A stretch of 54,583 nt of DNA from an uncultured Gemmatimonadota bacterium (lineage in GTDB: Bacteria > Gemmatimonadota > Gemmatimonadetes > Gemmatimonadales > Gemmatimonadaceae): the NCBI GenBank assembly GCA_903910555.1, contig CAIVZZ010000023.1, forward strand, positions 1 through 54,583. Direction: 5' to 3'. Both the position numbers and the translations under genes were made by a program. The notes below the pieces were generated by a model that saw nothing but the letters and a program-made list of their open reading frames with translations, did not search any database and had not been told where the DNA came from. Shown here piece after piece: positions 26,997-35,800 of this stretch (position 1 is the stretch's first letter; each line of letters opens with the position of its first letter).

Positions 26997-28111
26997 GGTT
27001 TCAGTTCCACGCTTCGCACCGTGATCGCTGCGATGCGGTCGATGTCGATTTCCACGCCGATCCCCGGCCTGTCCAGCGGCACTTTCACCATGCCGCGGTC
27101 CATCGTCCACTCCGGCGAAACGATGTCGCGCGCCCAGTAGCGTGCGCTCGGGCTTACATCGCCAGGGAGCGTGAAGTTCGGCAGCGAAGCGATCGCCACA
27201 TTGTATGCGCGGCCGATCCCACTCTCCAGCATTCCGCCGCACCATACCGGAACGCTGTGCTGCTGACAGAAATCGTGGATCGCGATCGATGGAGTGAACC
27301 CGCCGACCCGCCCCGCTTTGATATTGATGATCCGGCCGCTGCCGAGCGCGACCATGTCCTGCGCCTGATCGAGGCCGGTGATCGATTCGTCGAGGCAGAT
27401 CGGCGTCTTAAGCCGCTTCTGCAGTGTGGCGTGTCGCACGATGTCATCGTGTGCGAGCGGCTGTTCGATCATCATCAGTCCAAAATCGTCGAGCGCGACG
27501 AGCCGGTCGATATCGTCGAGCGTGTACGCGTTGTTCGCATCGGCCATGAGGTGCGCGCCGGGGCCGAGCGCCTCGCGGACCGCCCGGATCCACTCGACGT
27601 CATGTCCCGGGCCGATCTTAATTTTCACTTTGCGATAGCCGGCGTCGAGTGCGGCACGCGCTTTCTCGATCAACACCGCCGGACTCGCCTGAATTCCGAG
27701 CGAGATTCCTGTCGCGATCTCCTTTCGCGTTCCGCCTATGAATCGCGCGAGGGGCTCGCCGGCGAGGGTCGCGCCGAGCGCCCACATTCCCATCTCAACT
27801 GACGCCTTTGCCATGTTGTGCCCGCGAACATCGCGATCGAGCACCGCATGTATCTCGCCGGGGTGCGCGAATGTTTTGCCGAGCACCCGTGGAGCGACGT
27901 ACTGCGTCACCGCGATCCACGCCGTGTCGATCGTTTCGCTCGAATAGTTCGGCGCCTCGCTGGCGACGCACTCGCTCCAGACGCTCGCACCCGATGCGTC
28001 GTGCAGTTCGAGGAGCATGATCCGGCGCTGGAACATTTCACCAGACGAAATGCGAAACGGCTCCTTAAGCGCCAGTCCAACTTCGCGAAGGACAATCCGG
28101 TCGACGCGCAT
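26993..28111 (-). CDS. Enolase-superfamily N-succinylamino-acid racemase / o-succinylbenzoate synthase
   Basis: 372 residues of the muconate-lactonizing-enzyme type. The catalytic KxK is in YRKVKIKIG near residue 164. Metal ligands are in LMADANNAY, MMIEQPL and ICLDESI, and the second catalytic Lys is in INIKAGRVGG. It ends with SPEWTMDRGMVKVPLDRPGIGVEID. The family contains both MenC (menaquinone synthesis) and N-succinylamino-acid racemase. No other men gene is in view, while a GNAT lies upstream and an M20 hydrolase downstream, which favours racemase. The ATG directly abuts the GNAT stop, and the stop overlaps the M20 start. Confidence 0.9.
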   Translation of the reverse strand: MRVDRIVLREVGLALKEPFRISSGEMFQRRIMLLELHDASGASVWSECVASEAPNYSSETIDTAWIAVTQYVAPRVLGKTFAHPGEIHAVLDRDVRGHNMAKASVEMGMWALGATLAGEPLARFIGGTRKEIATGISLGIQASPAVLIEKARAALDAGYRKVKIKIGPGHDVEWIRAVREALGPGAHLMADANNAYTLDDIDRLVALDDFGLMMIEQPLAHDDIVRHATLQKRLKTPICLDESITGLDQAQDMVALGSGRIINIKAGRVGGFTPSIAIHDFCQQHSVPVWCGGMLESGIGRAYNVAIASLPNFTLPGDVSPSARYWARDIVSPEWTMDRGMVKVPLDRPGIGVEIDIDRIAAITVRSVELKP

Positions 28112-28933
28112 CTATTTGCTCGTGTGCTTCCGGGTGAGAACGTACGCGGCGTCACCGGTGCCGTCGAAGACGAAATCGGTCACGCGATATCCGAGCGGGA
28201 AATAATGCAGAAACGCGCGGCGCGCCGACATCCGCCACGAGCGCGCGAGCGCGATGTCTTCGTCGAGCAGCGCGCGATAGTCCCCGGGAATGTGCACCAC
28301 CACCGTTGAGTCATCCGGAAGCGTCACGTCTGGCGGCGCACCGTGCGACGCCCGTCCGGCGACAACCAGTGCATGCGCGGGCGCCTTCGAGTCGTCGGGC
28401 ATTACCGCCGGTTTGGTGCTCACGGGCCACGAAACGATAAATCGATCGGTTCCGAGCGCATGCTCGGGGCTCTTTGTGTCCGCGCCGTACATGTTGGGTA
28501 CGAACTCTTCGACCGCCGCGCCGAGCCGGCAGAAGTTGAGCCGCGCATTACGGGCGACGAACGGATCGAACGTCCAGAACATCGTCTCTACGCCGAGCTC
28601 AACACAGCGGTCGCGCTGGTACGTTTTCAGCGCGCGCCCGATCTGCCGTCGCTGAGCGTCGGCGCGCACCGCGAGCATGTCCGACCAGTGAACAATGCTT
28701 CCATCGCGAAACCCAGTGAGGCCGAACACGAAGCCGAGCAACTGCCCGTCTGGCGAGAATGCACCGGCTGAGACGCCACCTATTTCACTGCCTACCAACA
28801 GAATCGCCGACGGAACGCGCTCCGTGAATCCGGCGCCCCAGGTGTCGTCTTGAAGACGCACCGCCGCGACGCGCTCGTCATGAGAGGCGAGCTCGCGGAT
28901 GACGATTCCGTCGGCGAGGGTTACGTTCTTCAT
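28112..28933 (-). CDS. GNAT-like acyltransferase (COG3375-type; candidate N-succinyltransferase)
   Basis: 273 residues. The N-terminal GNAT core has VIRELASHDERVAAVRLQDDTWG, GVSAGAFSPDGQLLGFVFGLTG, VHWSDMLAVRADAQRRQIGRAL and FWTFDPFVARNARLNFCRLGA. The last is distinctive of the predicted acyltransferases found beside N-succinylamino-acid racemases. It likely moves a succinyl (or similar) group from CoA to a D-amino acid. It is the first gene of the three-gene operon. Its ATG is only one base from that of the divergent PAP2 gene, so the true start may be slightly downstream. Confidence 0.8.
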   Translation of the reverse strand: MKNVTLADGIVIRELASHDERVAAVRLQDDTWGAGFTERVPSAILLVGSEIGGVSAGAFSPDGQLLGFVFGLTGFRDGSIVHWSDMLAVRADAQRRQIGRALKTYQRDRCVELGVETMFWTFDPFVARNARLNFCRLGAAVEEFVPNMYGADTKSPEHALGTDRFIVSWPVSTKPAVMPDDSKAPAHALVVAGRASHGAPPDVTLPDDSTVVVHIPGDYRALLDEDIALARSWRMSARRAFLHYFPLGYRVTDFVFDGTGDAAYVLTRKHTSK

Positions 28934-28934
28934 T

Positions 28935-29555
28935 ATGAGTTCAATTTACGACGTCGACCGTGCGATTGCGTCGGCGCTGCAAAGTCTCCCGTTCCAGCAG
29001 GATCACACGCTGCACTCGATCAGCGTGGTGTTCAATTGGTGGGGCGGCCCCGGCGTCATCTGGTTCGCCGCAGCTCTCTGGCTCGGCGGACGCGCGCTCA
29101 AACATGCACCGCTCGCACAGCTTGGCTTGCGCGGCCTCGAAGCGATCGCGGTCGCGAGCGCGATCAGCGGGATTGTGAAAGGATTCGCCGGCCGCGCACG
29201 TCCCTTCGTCGCGCCCGACGAGCCGGGAAACTGGAATTTTCTGCATGGCTGGACTGACGCGCGCTATTTCTCGATGCCGTCCGGTCACACGACCGCGACC
29301 GTCGCGTTCGCCGCGGCAATCAGCGTTGCGTCCGTTCGCTGGGCTCCGTCGCAACGTATCGCGATGATCGTCGGGGGATTCGCCGCCGCGTTTCTCGTCG
29401 CTTTTGCGCGCCTCTACAGCAATCAGCACTGGTTCAGCGACGTCATCACCGGTGTGTTGCTCGGCCTCATCACAGGACTGCTGCTCACGCGCTGGCATGT
29501 GAGTCATCCGCGCACGGCATTCGATCGCGCACTGCTCGGCGCACCGGCAGAATGA
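28935..29555 (+). CDS. PAP2 family membrane phosphatase (first of two)
   Basis: 206 residues from ATG 28935, with about five membrane helices. The three PAP2 catalytic motifs are KGFAGRARP, MPSGHTTATV and RLYSNQHWFSDV. They fit lipid or polyprenyl phosphate phosphatases such as undecaprenyl-pyrophosphate phosphatase PgpB. The frame is open upstream into the GNAT gene, but that part is antisense to coding DNA. Its stop overlaps the next PAP2 start as ATGA. Confidence 0.87.
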   Translation: MSSIYDVDRAIASALQSLPFQQDHTLHSISVVFNWWGGPGVIWFAAALWLGGRALKHAPLAQLGLRGLEAIAVASAISGIVKGFAGRARPFVAPDEPGNWNFLHGWTDARYFSMPSGHTTATVAFAAAISVASVRWAPSQRIAMIVGGFAAAFLVAFARLYSNQHWFSDVITGVLLGLITGLLLTRWHVSHPRTAFDRALLGAPAE

Positions 29556-30295
29556 GAAAGCGCGTGAGCGTTCGCGCGTTGCTCGTGTTGAGACTGGCAG
29601 CTTCAGCCGCTGTCGTCGCGGCTCCCGCGCTGGCGCAATCGGCGCCGGAGAGCCCGTCTCAACCAATCGTGCGCGCAGCTGATGCCGGAATCCTCGGCGT
29701 CGCGCTCGCCGGTTCGCTCTTGCTGATGCCGTACGACGTGCAGATCACGGCGTGGAAAGGAGTGCCGGCGTTGCGCAACAGCTCGCGTGTTCGCGCCACG
29801 CTCGATGCGACCGCGTTCATCGGCGGCCCCGGATCCCTTGCGATCGATGCGGTGATGTTCGGCGCCGGCCGAATCGCCAAGAACAAAGACTTCGCGACAG
29901 ACGGCGAAGCGGCGTTCGAGGCAGCAGCCGTCGGCGGCGCGGTGACGTTTGTGCTCAAACGGGTGATTGGGCGCGCGCGACCCGGGCTCGATTCAACCCG
30001 CGCAGACGATTTCGGATTCGGCCGTGGATTCTTGGGCGGCAGCGACTACCAATCATTTCCGTCTGGTCACACGACCGCGGCGTTCGCCTTCGCGACGGCG
30101 ATCACGACCCGCCTCGGACAGCGGAACTCATCTGCGGTGAATTGGGCGGCGCCCGTCTTGTTCAGCGTCGCAACACTCACCGGTATTCAGCGCGTCTACC
30201 GACACGCGCATTGGGCGAGTGATTGCCTCATGGGCGCCGCGATCGGAACCGTAAGCGGATTCGCGGCAGCGCGCTGGCACCAGCAGCATCCATGA
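29552..30295 (+). CDS. PAP2 family phosphatase with signal peptide (second of two)
   Basis: 247 residues with an N-terminal signal-like segment (ALLVLRLAASAAVVAAPALAQ). Motifs are KRVIGRARPGLD, FPSGHTTAAFAFA and RVYRHAHWASDCLMG, the complete KX6RP, PSGH and RX5HX3D set. Compared with the upstream paralogue, its transmembrane content is lower and a periplasmic or outer-membrane-facing position is possible. It is coupled to both neighbours by ATGA overlaps, and the gene order suggests a joint role in phospholipid or lipid-carrier dephosphorylation. Confidence 0.86.
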   Translation: MRKRVSVRALLVLRLAASAAVVAAPALAQSAPESPSQPIVRAADAGILGVALAGSLLLMPYDVQITAWKGVPALRNSSRVRATLDATAFIGGPGSLAIDAVMFGAGRIAKNKDFATDGEAAFEAAAVGGAVTFVLKRVIGRARPGLDSTRADDFGFGRGFLGGSDYQSFPSGHTTAAFAFATAITTRLGQRNSSAVNWAAPVLFSVATLTGIQRVYRHAHWASDCLMGAAIGTVSGFAAARWHQQHP

Positions 30296-30813
30296 GCGGA
30301 ATCTTTATCATTGCCGAGCTCGATGGATCGATCGGCGAGCGCGTGCATGCGCTGCAAGAGCGATTTGATCCAAAGCTCGCCGCCGAATCACCGCCGCACG
30401 TCACGTTGATCGGGTCATCCGGCGCGGGGCCGATTCCGGCGGATACGTCTGTGGCATCGCTGCGCGCCGCGATCGAGAGCGTCACATCGACCACGCCGCC
30501 GCTCACACTTCGTTTCGGCCTGCCAATGCGATTCCTTCAGCGCGAAATCGTCGTGCTCCCGCTCGATCCGCATGGCCCGCTGCGCACATTGCATCAACGG
30601 CTGAAAGAGTCGGGGATTCCCTACGCACCTGCGCGGTGGCCATTCACACCGCATTGCACGCTGAGCTTTTATCCGACGCTCACGCAGGAGTCACTGCGTC
30701 CGCTGCTGGCGCTACGCGAGAAAGAACTCTGGACGCTCCGCACGCTGCGCGTGTATCACACCCGCACGCCGCAGCCGCCGACCTTGCTGTTCGACGCGCC
30801 GCTTTTGGGGTGA
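30292..30813 (+). CDS. 2H phosphoesterase (2'-5' RNA ligase-like)
   Basis: 173 residues from ATG 30292, overlapping the PAP2 stop. Two HxT motifs occur, PHVTLIGSSG near residue 37 and PHCTLSFYPT near 122, as in the 2H phosphoesterase superfamily (ThpR, cyclic nucleotide phosphodiesterases). It is cytoplasmic, with no signal. The in vivo substrate of such proteins is often unknown: RNA ends, cyclic phosphates or small nucleotides. It is last in the three-gene operon. Confidence 0.85.
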   Translation: MSGIFIIAELDGSIGERVHALQERFDPKLAAESPPHVTLIGSSGAGPIPADTSVASLRAAIESVTSTTPPLTLRFGLPMRFLQREIVVLPLDPHGPLRTLHQRLKESGIPYAPARWPFTPHCTLSFYPTLTQESLRPLLALREKELWTLRTLRVYHTRTPQPPTLLFDAPLLG

Positions 30814-30827
30814 TCCGGGGCGGTTCG

Positions 30828-31355
30828 CTACAGTGCTTTGCGTATCGCCGCGTCGAGATCCTGCGTGCCGCCGAGTCCGGTGTAGACGACCTTGCCGGCC
30901 TTGTTGATGACGACGACGAAGCTTGTTGCAGGGACATCGTACGCGTCGATCGCAGTGCCTTTGCGATCGTAGAACTGCACACCGGCCAGTCCATGCTTCT
31001 CGACATACCGCCGCACGAGCTCAGGGGACTCGTTCACGCTGACTGCAACGCCGACGAACTGCACTTTGCCGGCGTATTTCTTCTGAACTGCAAGCATTGC
31101 GGGCTCGAGCTCTTTGCAGTTCGGGCACCACGTGGCCCAGAACTCCATCACGACCGGGCCCTTCCCGATGTACTGGGAGAGTTCCGCAGTTTTTCCATCG
31201 AGCGTCTCGAGCTTCGCGCCGGGCGCGGCGGCTCCAGTGGCGATTCCGCTCTCCTGCGCGCGCAATGGCATCGCGAGCAAGCAGATCGCACTCACGAATC
31301 CGAGAATCGCGCGCAACCGCCGTCCACCGTCCGCCATCTGCATTCTGCTGCTCAT
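30828..31355 (-). CDS. TlpA-like thioredoxin-fold protein
   Basis: 175 residues with an N-terminal signal peptide ending near PLRAQ, then a TlpA/ResA-type domain: VVMEFWATWCPNCKELEP holds the redox pair WCPNC at 76-80, with the cis-Pro segment VPATSFVV later. It acts in the periplasm, reducing or carrying thiol electrons. Its start overlaps the CcdA-like stop as ATGA. That gene encodes a likely electron supplier across the membrane, a well-known pairing. Confidence 0.9.
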   Translation of the reverse strand: MSSRMQMADGGRRLRAILGFVSAICLLAMPLRAQESGIATGAAAPGAKLETLDGKTAELSQYIGKGPVVMEFWATWCPNCKELEPAMLAVQKKYAGKVQFVGVAVSVNESPELVRRYVEKHGLAGVQFYDRKGTAIDAYDVPATSFVVVINKAGKVVYTGLGGTQDLDAAIRKAL

Positions 31356-32065
31356 ATCCAAGCTTGCCCCGCTTTCGTGAGATAGTACTCGGCCACCCCG
31401 ATCATGATGATCGCGAAGGCCCGCTTGACCCACACCATCCATATACCCGCACGCGGCAGCTTTGCCACCGCGCCGCTGGAAACTCCGACGATCACGAGGA
31501 TCGCAGACATTCCCAGTGAAAACGAAAATAGATATGCGAAGCCCAGCGTGGCCGACTTCGTGCGGCTGACCCAGGTGAGTACTGCCGCCATCACCGGTGC
31601 AGAGCAGGGCGCGGCAACGAGCCCGCTCATCGCGCCCATCACGAAGACACCCGCGAGGCGGCCGCCGCCGCCGGCTGTTGCCGCGCGCTGCAGAATCCAT
31701 GACGGCAGTTCGACCGGAATCACATCGAGCATCCCGAGCGCTGCGATGATCAGCAGGTTCGCCATCGCGAAGTACAGCCAGGGATTGCTGCTGACGGTTC
31801 CGAAGATCGTGCCGCTTAACCCAGCGAAGAGCCCCAGGGTCGAATAGACGAGCGCGAGGCCGAGCACATAGGTGAGCGTGAGCGCGAGTGCGCGCCAACG
31901 CGTCGGAGTTCCGCCCGTCGTGCTCCCACCGACGATCGCCGCCGTAATCGGAATCATCGGGTAGATGCAGGGCGTGAAGCTCGTGAGAACGCCTGCTATA
32001 AACAGCAGCGGCAGCGCGGTGGCCGGGCTGCCGGAAAAACGGTCGGCGAGGTGTGTGAAATCCAC
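31352..32065 (-). CDS. CcdA/DsbD-type thiol electron transporter
   Basis: 237 residues with six hydrophobic helices. The two redox cysteines lie in SFTPCIYPMIPI and AAPCSAPVMAAV, in the positions typical of the CcdA/DsbD-beta membrane domain. It carries electrons from cytoplasmic thioredoxin to periplasmic partners, here most simply the TlpA-like protein encoded downstream and translationally coupled. The frame of the downstream gene is also open upstream across this gene, but that is a shadow. Confidence 0.9.
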   Translation of the reverse strand: MDFTHLADRFSGSPATALPLLFIAGVLTSFTPCIYPMIPITAAIVGGSTTGGTPTRWRALALTLTYVLGLALVYSTLGLFAGLSGTIFGTVSSNPWLYFAMANLLIIAALGMLDVIPVELPSWILQRAATAGGGGRLAGVFVMGAMSGLVAAPCSAPVMAAVLTWVSRTKSATLGFAYLFSFSLGMSAILVIVGVSSGAVAKLPRAGIWMVWVKRAFAIIMIGVAEYYLTKAGQAWI

Positions 32066-32139
32066 AGCCGTAATTATATAGGGGTGTTAGCTTTCTCGGT
32101 TCTAGAGCCCCCATCCATCGACAAACAGGTCATTCGATC

Positions 32140-33816
32140 GTGGCACCGCAATTCATCTATGTAATGAAAGCGCTGCGCAAGGTGATTCCGCCTTCGCGCA
32201 TCATTCTCGACGACATCTGGCTGTCGTTCTATCCCGGCGCCAAGATCGGCGTGCTCGGACCGAACGGCGCCGGCAAATCATCGCTGCTGCGCATTATGGC
32301 CGGTGTCGACACCGAATTTCAGGGTGAGGCATGGGCGCATAAGGGCACGCGCATCGGGTTTCTTCCGCAGGAGCCGGTGCTCGATCCAAAGAAAGATGTA
32401 AAAGGAAACGTTGACGAAGCGGTGAAAGAGCAGCGCGCCAAACTCGATCGCTTCAACGAAGTGTCGATGAAGTTCGCGGATCCGATGAGCGATGACGAGA
32501 TGAACAAACTCCTGGAGGAGCAGGGAAAGCTTCAGGAGTACATCGACGCGCACAACCTTTGGGAGCTGGATCGTAAAGTTGAAATAGCCATGGACGCGCT
32601 GCGCCTGCCGCCTGGCGACGCCGACGTCACGAAACTCTCCGGCGGCGAGAAGCGCCGCGTGGCGCTCTGTAAAGTTCTGCTCGAAGAGCCGGACATGCTG
32701 CTCCTCGACGAACCGACGAACCATCTCGACGCTGAAAGCGTTGCATGGCTCGAGCGGTTCCTCGCCGACTTTCCCGGGACCGTCGTCGCGATCACGCACG
32801 ATCGCTATTTCCTCGACAACGTCGCCAAGTGGATTCTCGAGCTCGACCGCGGCAAGGGAATTCCGTGGGAAGGGAACTACACGAGCTGGCTCGAGCAGAA
32901 AGCGAACCGCATGGCGCTCGAAGAGAAAACGGCGAGCGCGCGACAGAAGACGCTTTCGCGCGAACTCGAGTGGGTGAAGATGGCGCCGCGTGCGCGGCAG
33001 GCGAAGAGCAAGGCGCGCATCCAGGCCTTTGAAGATCTGCAGAGTGAGGAACAGCAGGCCAAGGTGGCGACCAACGAAATCGTCATTCCGCCGCCGGCCC
33101 GACTCGGCAACGATGTCGTCATCGCGAAGAACCTGAAGAAAGCGTTCGGCGAGCGGCTGCTGTTCGACAACATGAACTTCTCGTTGCCGCGCGGCGGCAT
33201 CGTCGGTATCATCGGCCCGAACGGCGCGGGCAAGACGACGCTGTTCAAGATGATCACCGGAAAAGAAAAATCCGATGGCGGCGAATTGAAAATCGGCGAA
33301 ACCGTACAGCTCGCGTACGTCGATCAAACGCGCACGCTGAACAACGAGAACAATGCGTGGCAGGAAATCAGCGGCGGCAACGAGATCGTGCTCGTCGGCA
33401 AGAAGGAGATCAACAGCCGCGCGTATCTCTCGAGCTTCAACTTCCGCGGCGCGGATCAGCAGAAGAAAGTCGGCAACTTGTCCGGCGGAGAGCGCAACCG
33501 GCTCCATCTCGCGAAGACGCTGATGGAAGGCGGCAACTTGCTTATGCTCGACGAACCAACGAACGACCTCGACGTCGACACGCTGCGCGCGCTTGAAGAA
33601 GCTCTGCTGGACTTTGCCGGCTGCGCGGTGGTCATCACGCACGATCGCTGGTTTCTCGATCGCATCGCAACGCACATCCTCGCGTTCGAGGGCGATTCGG
33701 AGGCGGTGTGGTTCGAGGGGAACTACGGCAGCTACATCGAGGATCTCAAGAAGCGAAAGGGCCCCGATGCCGACCAGCCGCACCGCATCAAGTTCAAGCC
33801 GCTGACGCGAGGGTAA
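32140..33816 (+). CDS. ettA: Energy-dependent translational throttle protein EttA (ABC-F)
   Basis: 558 residues from GTG 32140. They align with E. coli EttA from [14 protein letters not shown] onward. Two ABC modules are present: Walker [10 protein letters not shown] near 40 and GPNGAGKTT near 359; signatures [11 protein letters not shown] near 165 and [11 protein letters not shown] near 447. The linker has [20 protein letters not shown] and there is no membrane domain. It binds the ribosomal E site and gates entry into elongation according to ATP/ADP. It is transcribed alone, with no good Shine-Dalgarno sequence. Confidence 0.96.
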   Translation: MAPQFIYVMKALRKVIPPSRIILDDIWLSFYPGAKIGVLGPNGAGKSSLLRIMAGVDTEFQGEAWAHKGTRIGFLPQEPVLDPKKDVKGNVDEAVKEQRAKLDRFNEVSMKFADPMSDDEMNKLLEEQGKLQEYIDAHNLWELDRKVEIAMDALRLPPGDADVTKLSGGEKRRVALCKVLLEEPDMLLLDEPTNHLDAESVAWLERFLADFPGTVVAITHDRYFLDNVAKWILELDRGKGIPWEGNYTSWLEQKANRMALEEKTASARQKTLSRELEWVKMAPRARQAKSKARIQAFEDLQSEEQQAKVATNEIVIPPPARLGNDVVIAKNLKKAFGERLLFDNMNFSLPRGGIVGIIGPNGAGKTTLFKMITGKEKSDGGELKIGETVQLAYVDQTRTLNNENNAWQEISGGNEIVLVGKKEINSRAYLSSFNFRGADQQKKVGNLSGGERNRLHLAKTLMEGGNLLMLDEPTNDLDVDTLRALEEALLDFAGCAVVITHDRWFLDRIATHILAFEGDSEAVWFEGNYGSYIEDLKKRKGPDADQPHRIKFKPLTRG

Positions 33817-33824
33817 CACAGCTA

Positions 33825-33872
33825 GCCGCGGGTCAACGCTGATACCCGCGGGTATCTGCGTTGACCCGTGGC
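33825..33872. terminator. Near-perfect 48-base inverted repeat between convergent genes
   Basis: The core GATACCCGCGGGTATC (33841-33856) is a perfect 16-bp palindrome. It is flanked by GGGTCAACGC (33830-33839) and GCGTTGACCC (33858-33867), with one T/T mismatch between them. The symmetry extends to 33825/33872 with one G/T position. It sits between ettA and the DUF885 gene. The arms suit a bidirectional terminator, but no T tract follows on either strand, so another role is possible. Confidence 0.7.
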
Positions 33873-33885
33873 CGAGTCTTATCGT

Positions 33886-35640
33886 TTACAAAACAGACCC
33901 CTTATCGCCGGGCAGCATGATCCGTCGCATCAGTTTGAGCGGCAGGCTCCCCTGTTTCACAAATTCGTTGTGAAACTCACGCAGTGAGTACGCGCTCCCT
34001 TTTGCCTTCTGGTAATCCGCGCGAAGCTTGTAAATCTCGAGCTTGCCGAGCGTGTAATAGAGGTACGTAGGGTTGTACGCACCGCGGCGCGCTTCCTCGA
34101 AACCATTCGACGGTTCCTGGAAGCATTTCTTCGCGAAGTACTCCTTGCCGCCGTCTTCAACCGAAAGACCCTGCGTGTGCTCCTTCATGCCGACGACCCA
34201 CCGGCAGTCGCGGAGCAGCGCGTCGCCGAGCTGTGCGAGATGGATTTTCGGATCGTGGTTGCCGAATCCTTCTTCGACCATCATCTGCTCGCCGTAGTGC
34301 GCCCATCCTTCGGCGTTTGAACTCGCGGCGAGCAGCTTCCGCGTCTTGGTCGGGAACTGGTGCACGTACAGGAACTGCAGATAGTGTCCCGGATACGTCT
34401 CGTGCACCGTCGTAATGTCCATCTCGCTGCGATTGAATGACCGCAGGTGCTCTTCGATGTGTTTCGCGTCCCAGTTCTTCTCGGGCGGCGTGACGTAGTA
34501 GAACGCCTCGGTCGCCTTGGTCTCGTACGCGCCGGGCGAATCCATCGACGCGAACGATCCGTTGCGCGCGTACGGCGGCGTCTCGGTCACGATCGGCAGC
34601 ACCTCCGACGGGACATCCACGATTTTCTTGTCGATCAAGAACTGCCGCGCACCCTCGACCGTCGCGCGGGCACGCTCAATCAGATTCGCCGCGGTTGGGT
34701 GATCACTTTCGATCGACGCCATCGCTTCCTGCGGCGTCTTGCCGGGCGCGACGACTTTCGCAGTCGCGATGAAATCGTCGACGTCTTTCTGCAGATTCGC
34801 TTCGCCGAGCGCGAGCAAGCGGTCGAGCGGGATGTCGACCATCTCGTCGTACATGAGTTTGTCGGCGAACGCCTTCGCGCCGATCGCATACGAACCTTTC
34901 GATCTTGGCTTCAAATCGGTTTTCAGCCACACCGCCGCCGATTGCATTGCGGCAACGACGGAATCGTTTACCAGCGTGAACGCCTGCAGCGCGGCCGTGT
35001 CAGCGCCCGCCGATTCTTTCGCCCATTTGGCGACGTCGCCTTTGAAGAATCCAACAGACCCCTCGGCGATCTGAATCGAGAGATCTGTGAACTCTTTCGG
35101 CGGGTTCTCGATGTTCGCGCGCATTGCCGCGAGCACGGCCGGTATCCCGCGCAGTCGCGATGTTACCGCTTTGAGGCGTTCCACGGGCGATGAGAAGTTG
35201 CGCTTCATCAGCAGATCAACGGCGTTTCCTGCCAGGCCGGCGTATCCCATCGGATTCGTTTTCCACGATCGAATTACTTCGAGATCCTGGAGCTCCGAGC
35301 GGATCGCTCCGTCGATCATCGCGGCGTCGATCGAATCGTCGACAGCGAGTTTTCCTCCGCGCAGTGAGTCGAGGTGCGCGAGCTGCGTCTTGAGTGTCGC
35401 GATCCGGTGCTGTTCAGCCGGCGCCGAGAAGTCCTCAATTTTGGAATCGTACTGATGGAACCCGGCCGCCGTGCCCTGAGATGGCGCAAAAGTGTACAGC
35501 GAGTCGAAGTAGCTGTCCGCGAACGAGGCGAACGCCGTCGGACCGGCACTCGATTCCGTGCCACCGCACGCGGCGGCGAGCGTTGCCGTGCCAAGCAGCG
35601 TAGCAAATACAACGAGGCGACGGAGCGGTGTGAGTTGCAT
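33886..35640 (-). CDS. DUF885 family lipoprotein (putative metallopeptidase-like)
   Basis: 584 residues from ATG 35640; ATG 35649 is also possible. The signal ends with a lipobox TLAAACGG. The body fits DUF885: ADSYFDSLYTFAPSQGTAAGFHQYD near the start and ITTVHETYPGHYLQF near residue 408, where HExxxGH is the proposed metal-binding site. EGWAHYGEQMM follows. It is probably anchored to the outer or inner membrane and may act on peptides. It is a single gene with a 150-base upstream region shared with the divergent outer-membrane protein. Confidence 0.87.
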   Translation of the reverse strand: MQLTPLRRLVVFATLLGTATLAAACGGTESSAGPTAFASFADSYFDSLYTFAPSQGTAAGFHQYDSKIEDFSAPAEQHRIATLKTQLAHLDSLRGGKLAVDDSIDAAMIDGAIRSELQDLEVIRSWKTNPMGYAGLAGNAVDLLMKRNFSSPVERLKAVTSRLRGIPAVLAAMRANIENPPKEFTDLSIQIAEGSVGFFKGDVAKWAKESAGADTAALQAFTLVNDSVVAAMQSAAVWLKTDLKPRSKGSYAIGAKAFADKLMYDEMVDIPLDRLLALGEANLQKDVDDFIATAKVVAPGKTPQEAMASIESDHPTAANLIERARATVEGARQFLIDKKIVDVPSEVLPIVTETPPYARNGSFASMDSPGAYETKATEAFYYVTPPEKNWDAKHIEEHLRSFNRSEMDITTVHETYPGHYLQFLYVHQFPTKTRKLLAASSNAEGWAHYGEQMMVEEGFGNHDPKIHLAQLGDALLRDCRWVVGMKEHTQGLSVEDGGKEYFAKKCFQEPSNGFEEARRGAYNPTYLYYTLGKLEIYKLRADYQKAKGSAYSLREFHNEFVKQGSLPLKLMRRIMLPGDKGSVL

Positions 35641-35711
35641 CGGTGGCACCGGTTAGGGACGAGGTTTGGTGCGGACAGATTTACGGTGATACGTGCGTCC
35701 GGGCAATCGAC

Positions 35712-35774
35712 CGCGGTACCGACTCGCGGTACCGACAGACCGGAACGCATCGTCTTAGAATAGTGTAGTATAAA
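35712..35774 (+). promoter_or_regulatory. Tandem 12-mer and TATAAA box before the outer-membrane protein
   Basis: CGCGGTACCGAC occurs at 35712-35723 and again at 35725-35736, a 13-base period. A TATAAA hexamer lies at 35769-35774, and GGAGG (35791-35795) precedes ATG 35801. The repeat lies upstream of the probable -10 box and could be a regulator site serving one or both divergent genes. Confidence 0.45.
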
Positions 35775-35800
35775 GAGCACCTCTTGAGGCGGAGGCCCCC

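Noticed and set aside
25686-27140. A 484-codon open frame on the plus strand across the M20 gene
   Set aside because: It is antisense to the M20 coding sequence, and its protein is compositionally odd and very Arg-rich.
32278-33819. A 513-codon open frame antisense to ettA
   Set aside because: It is the complement of a well-conserved ABC-F gene in high-GC DNA. It has no ribosome site and no recognisable domain.
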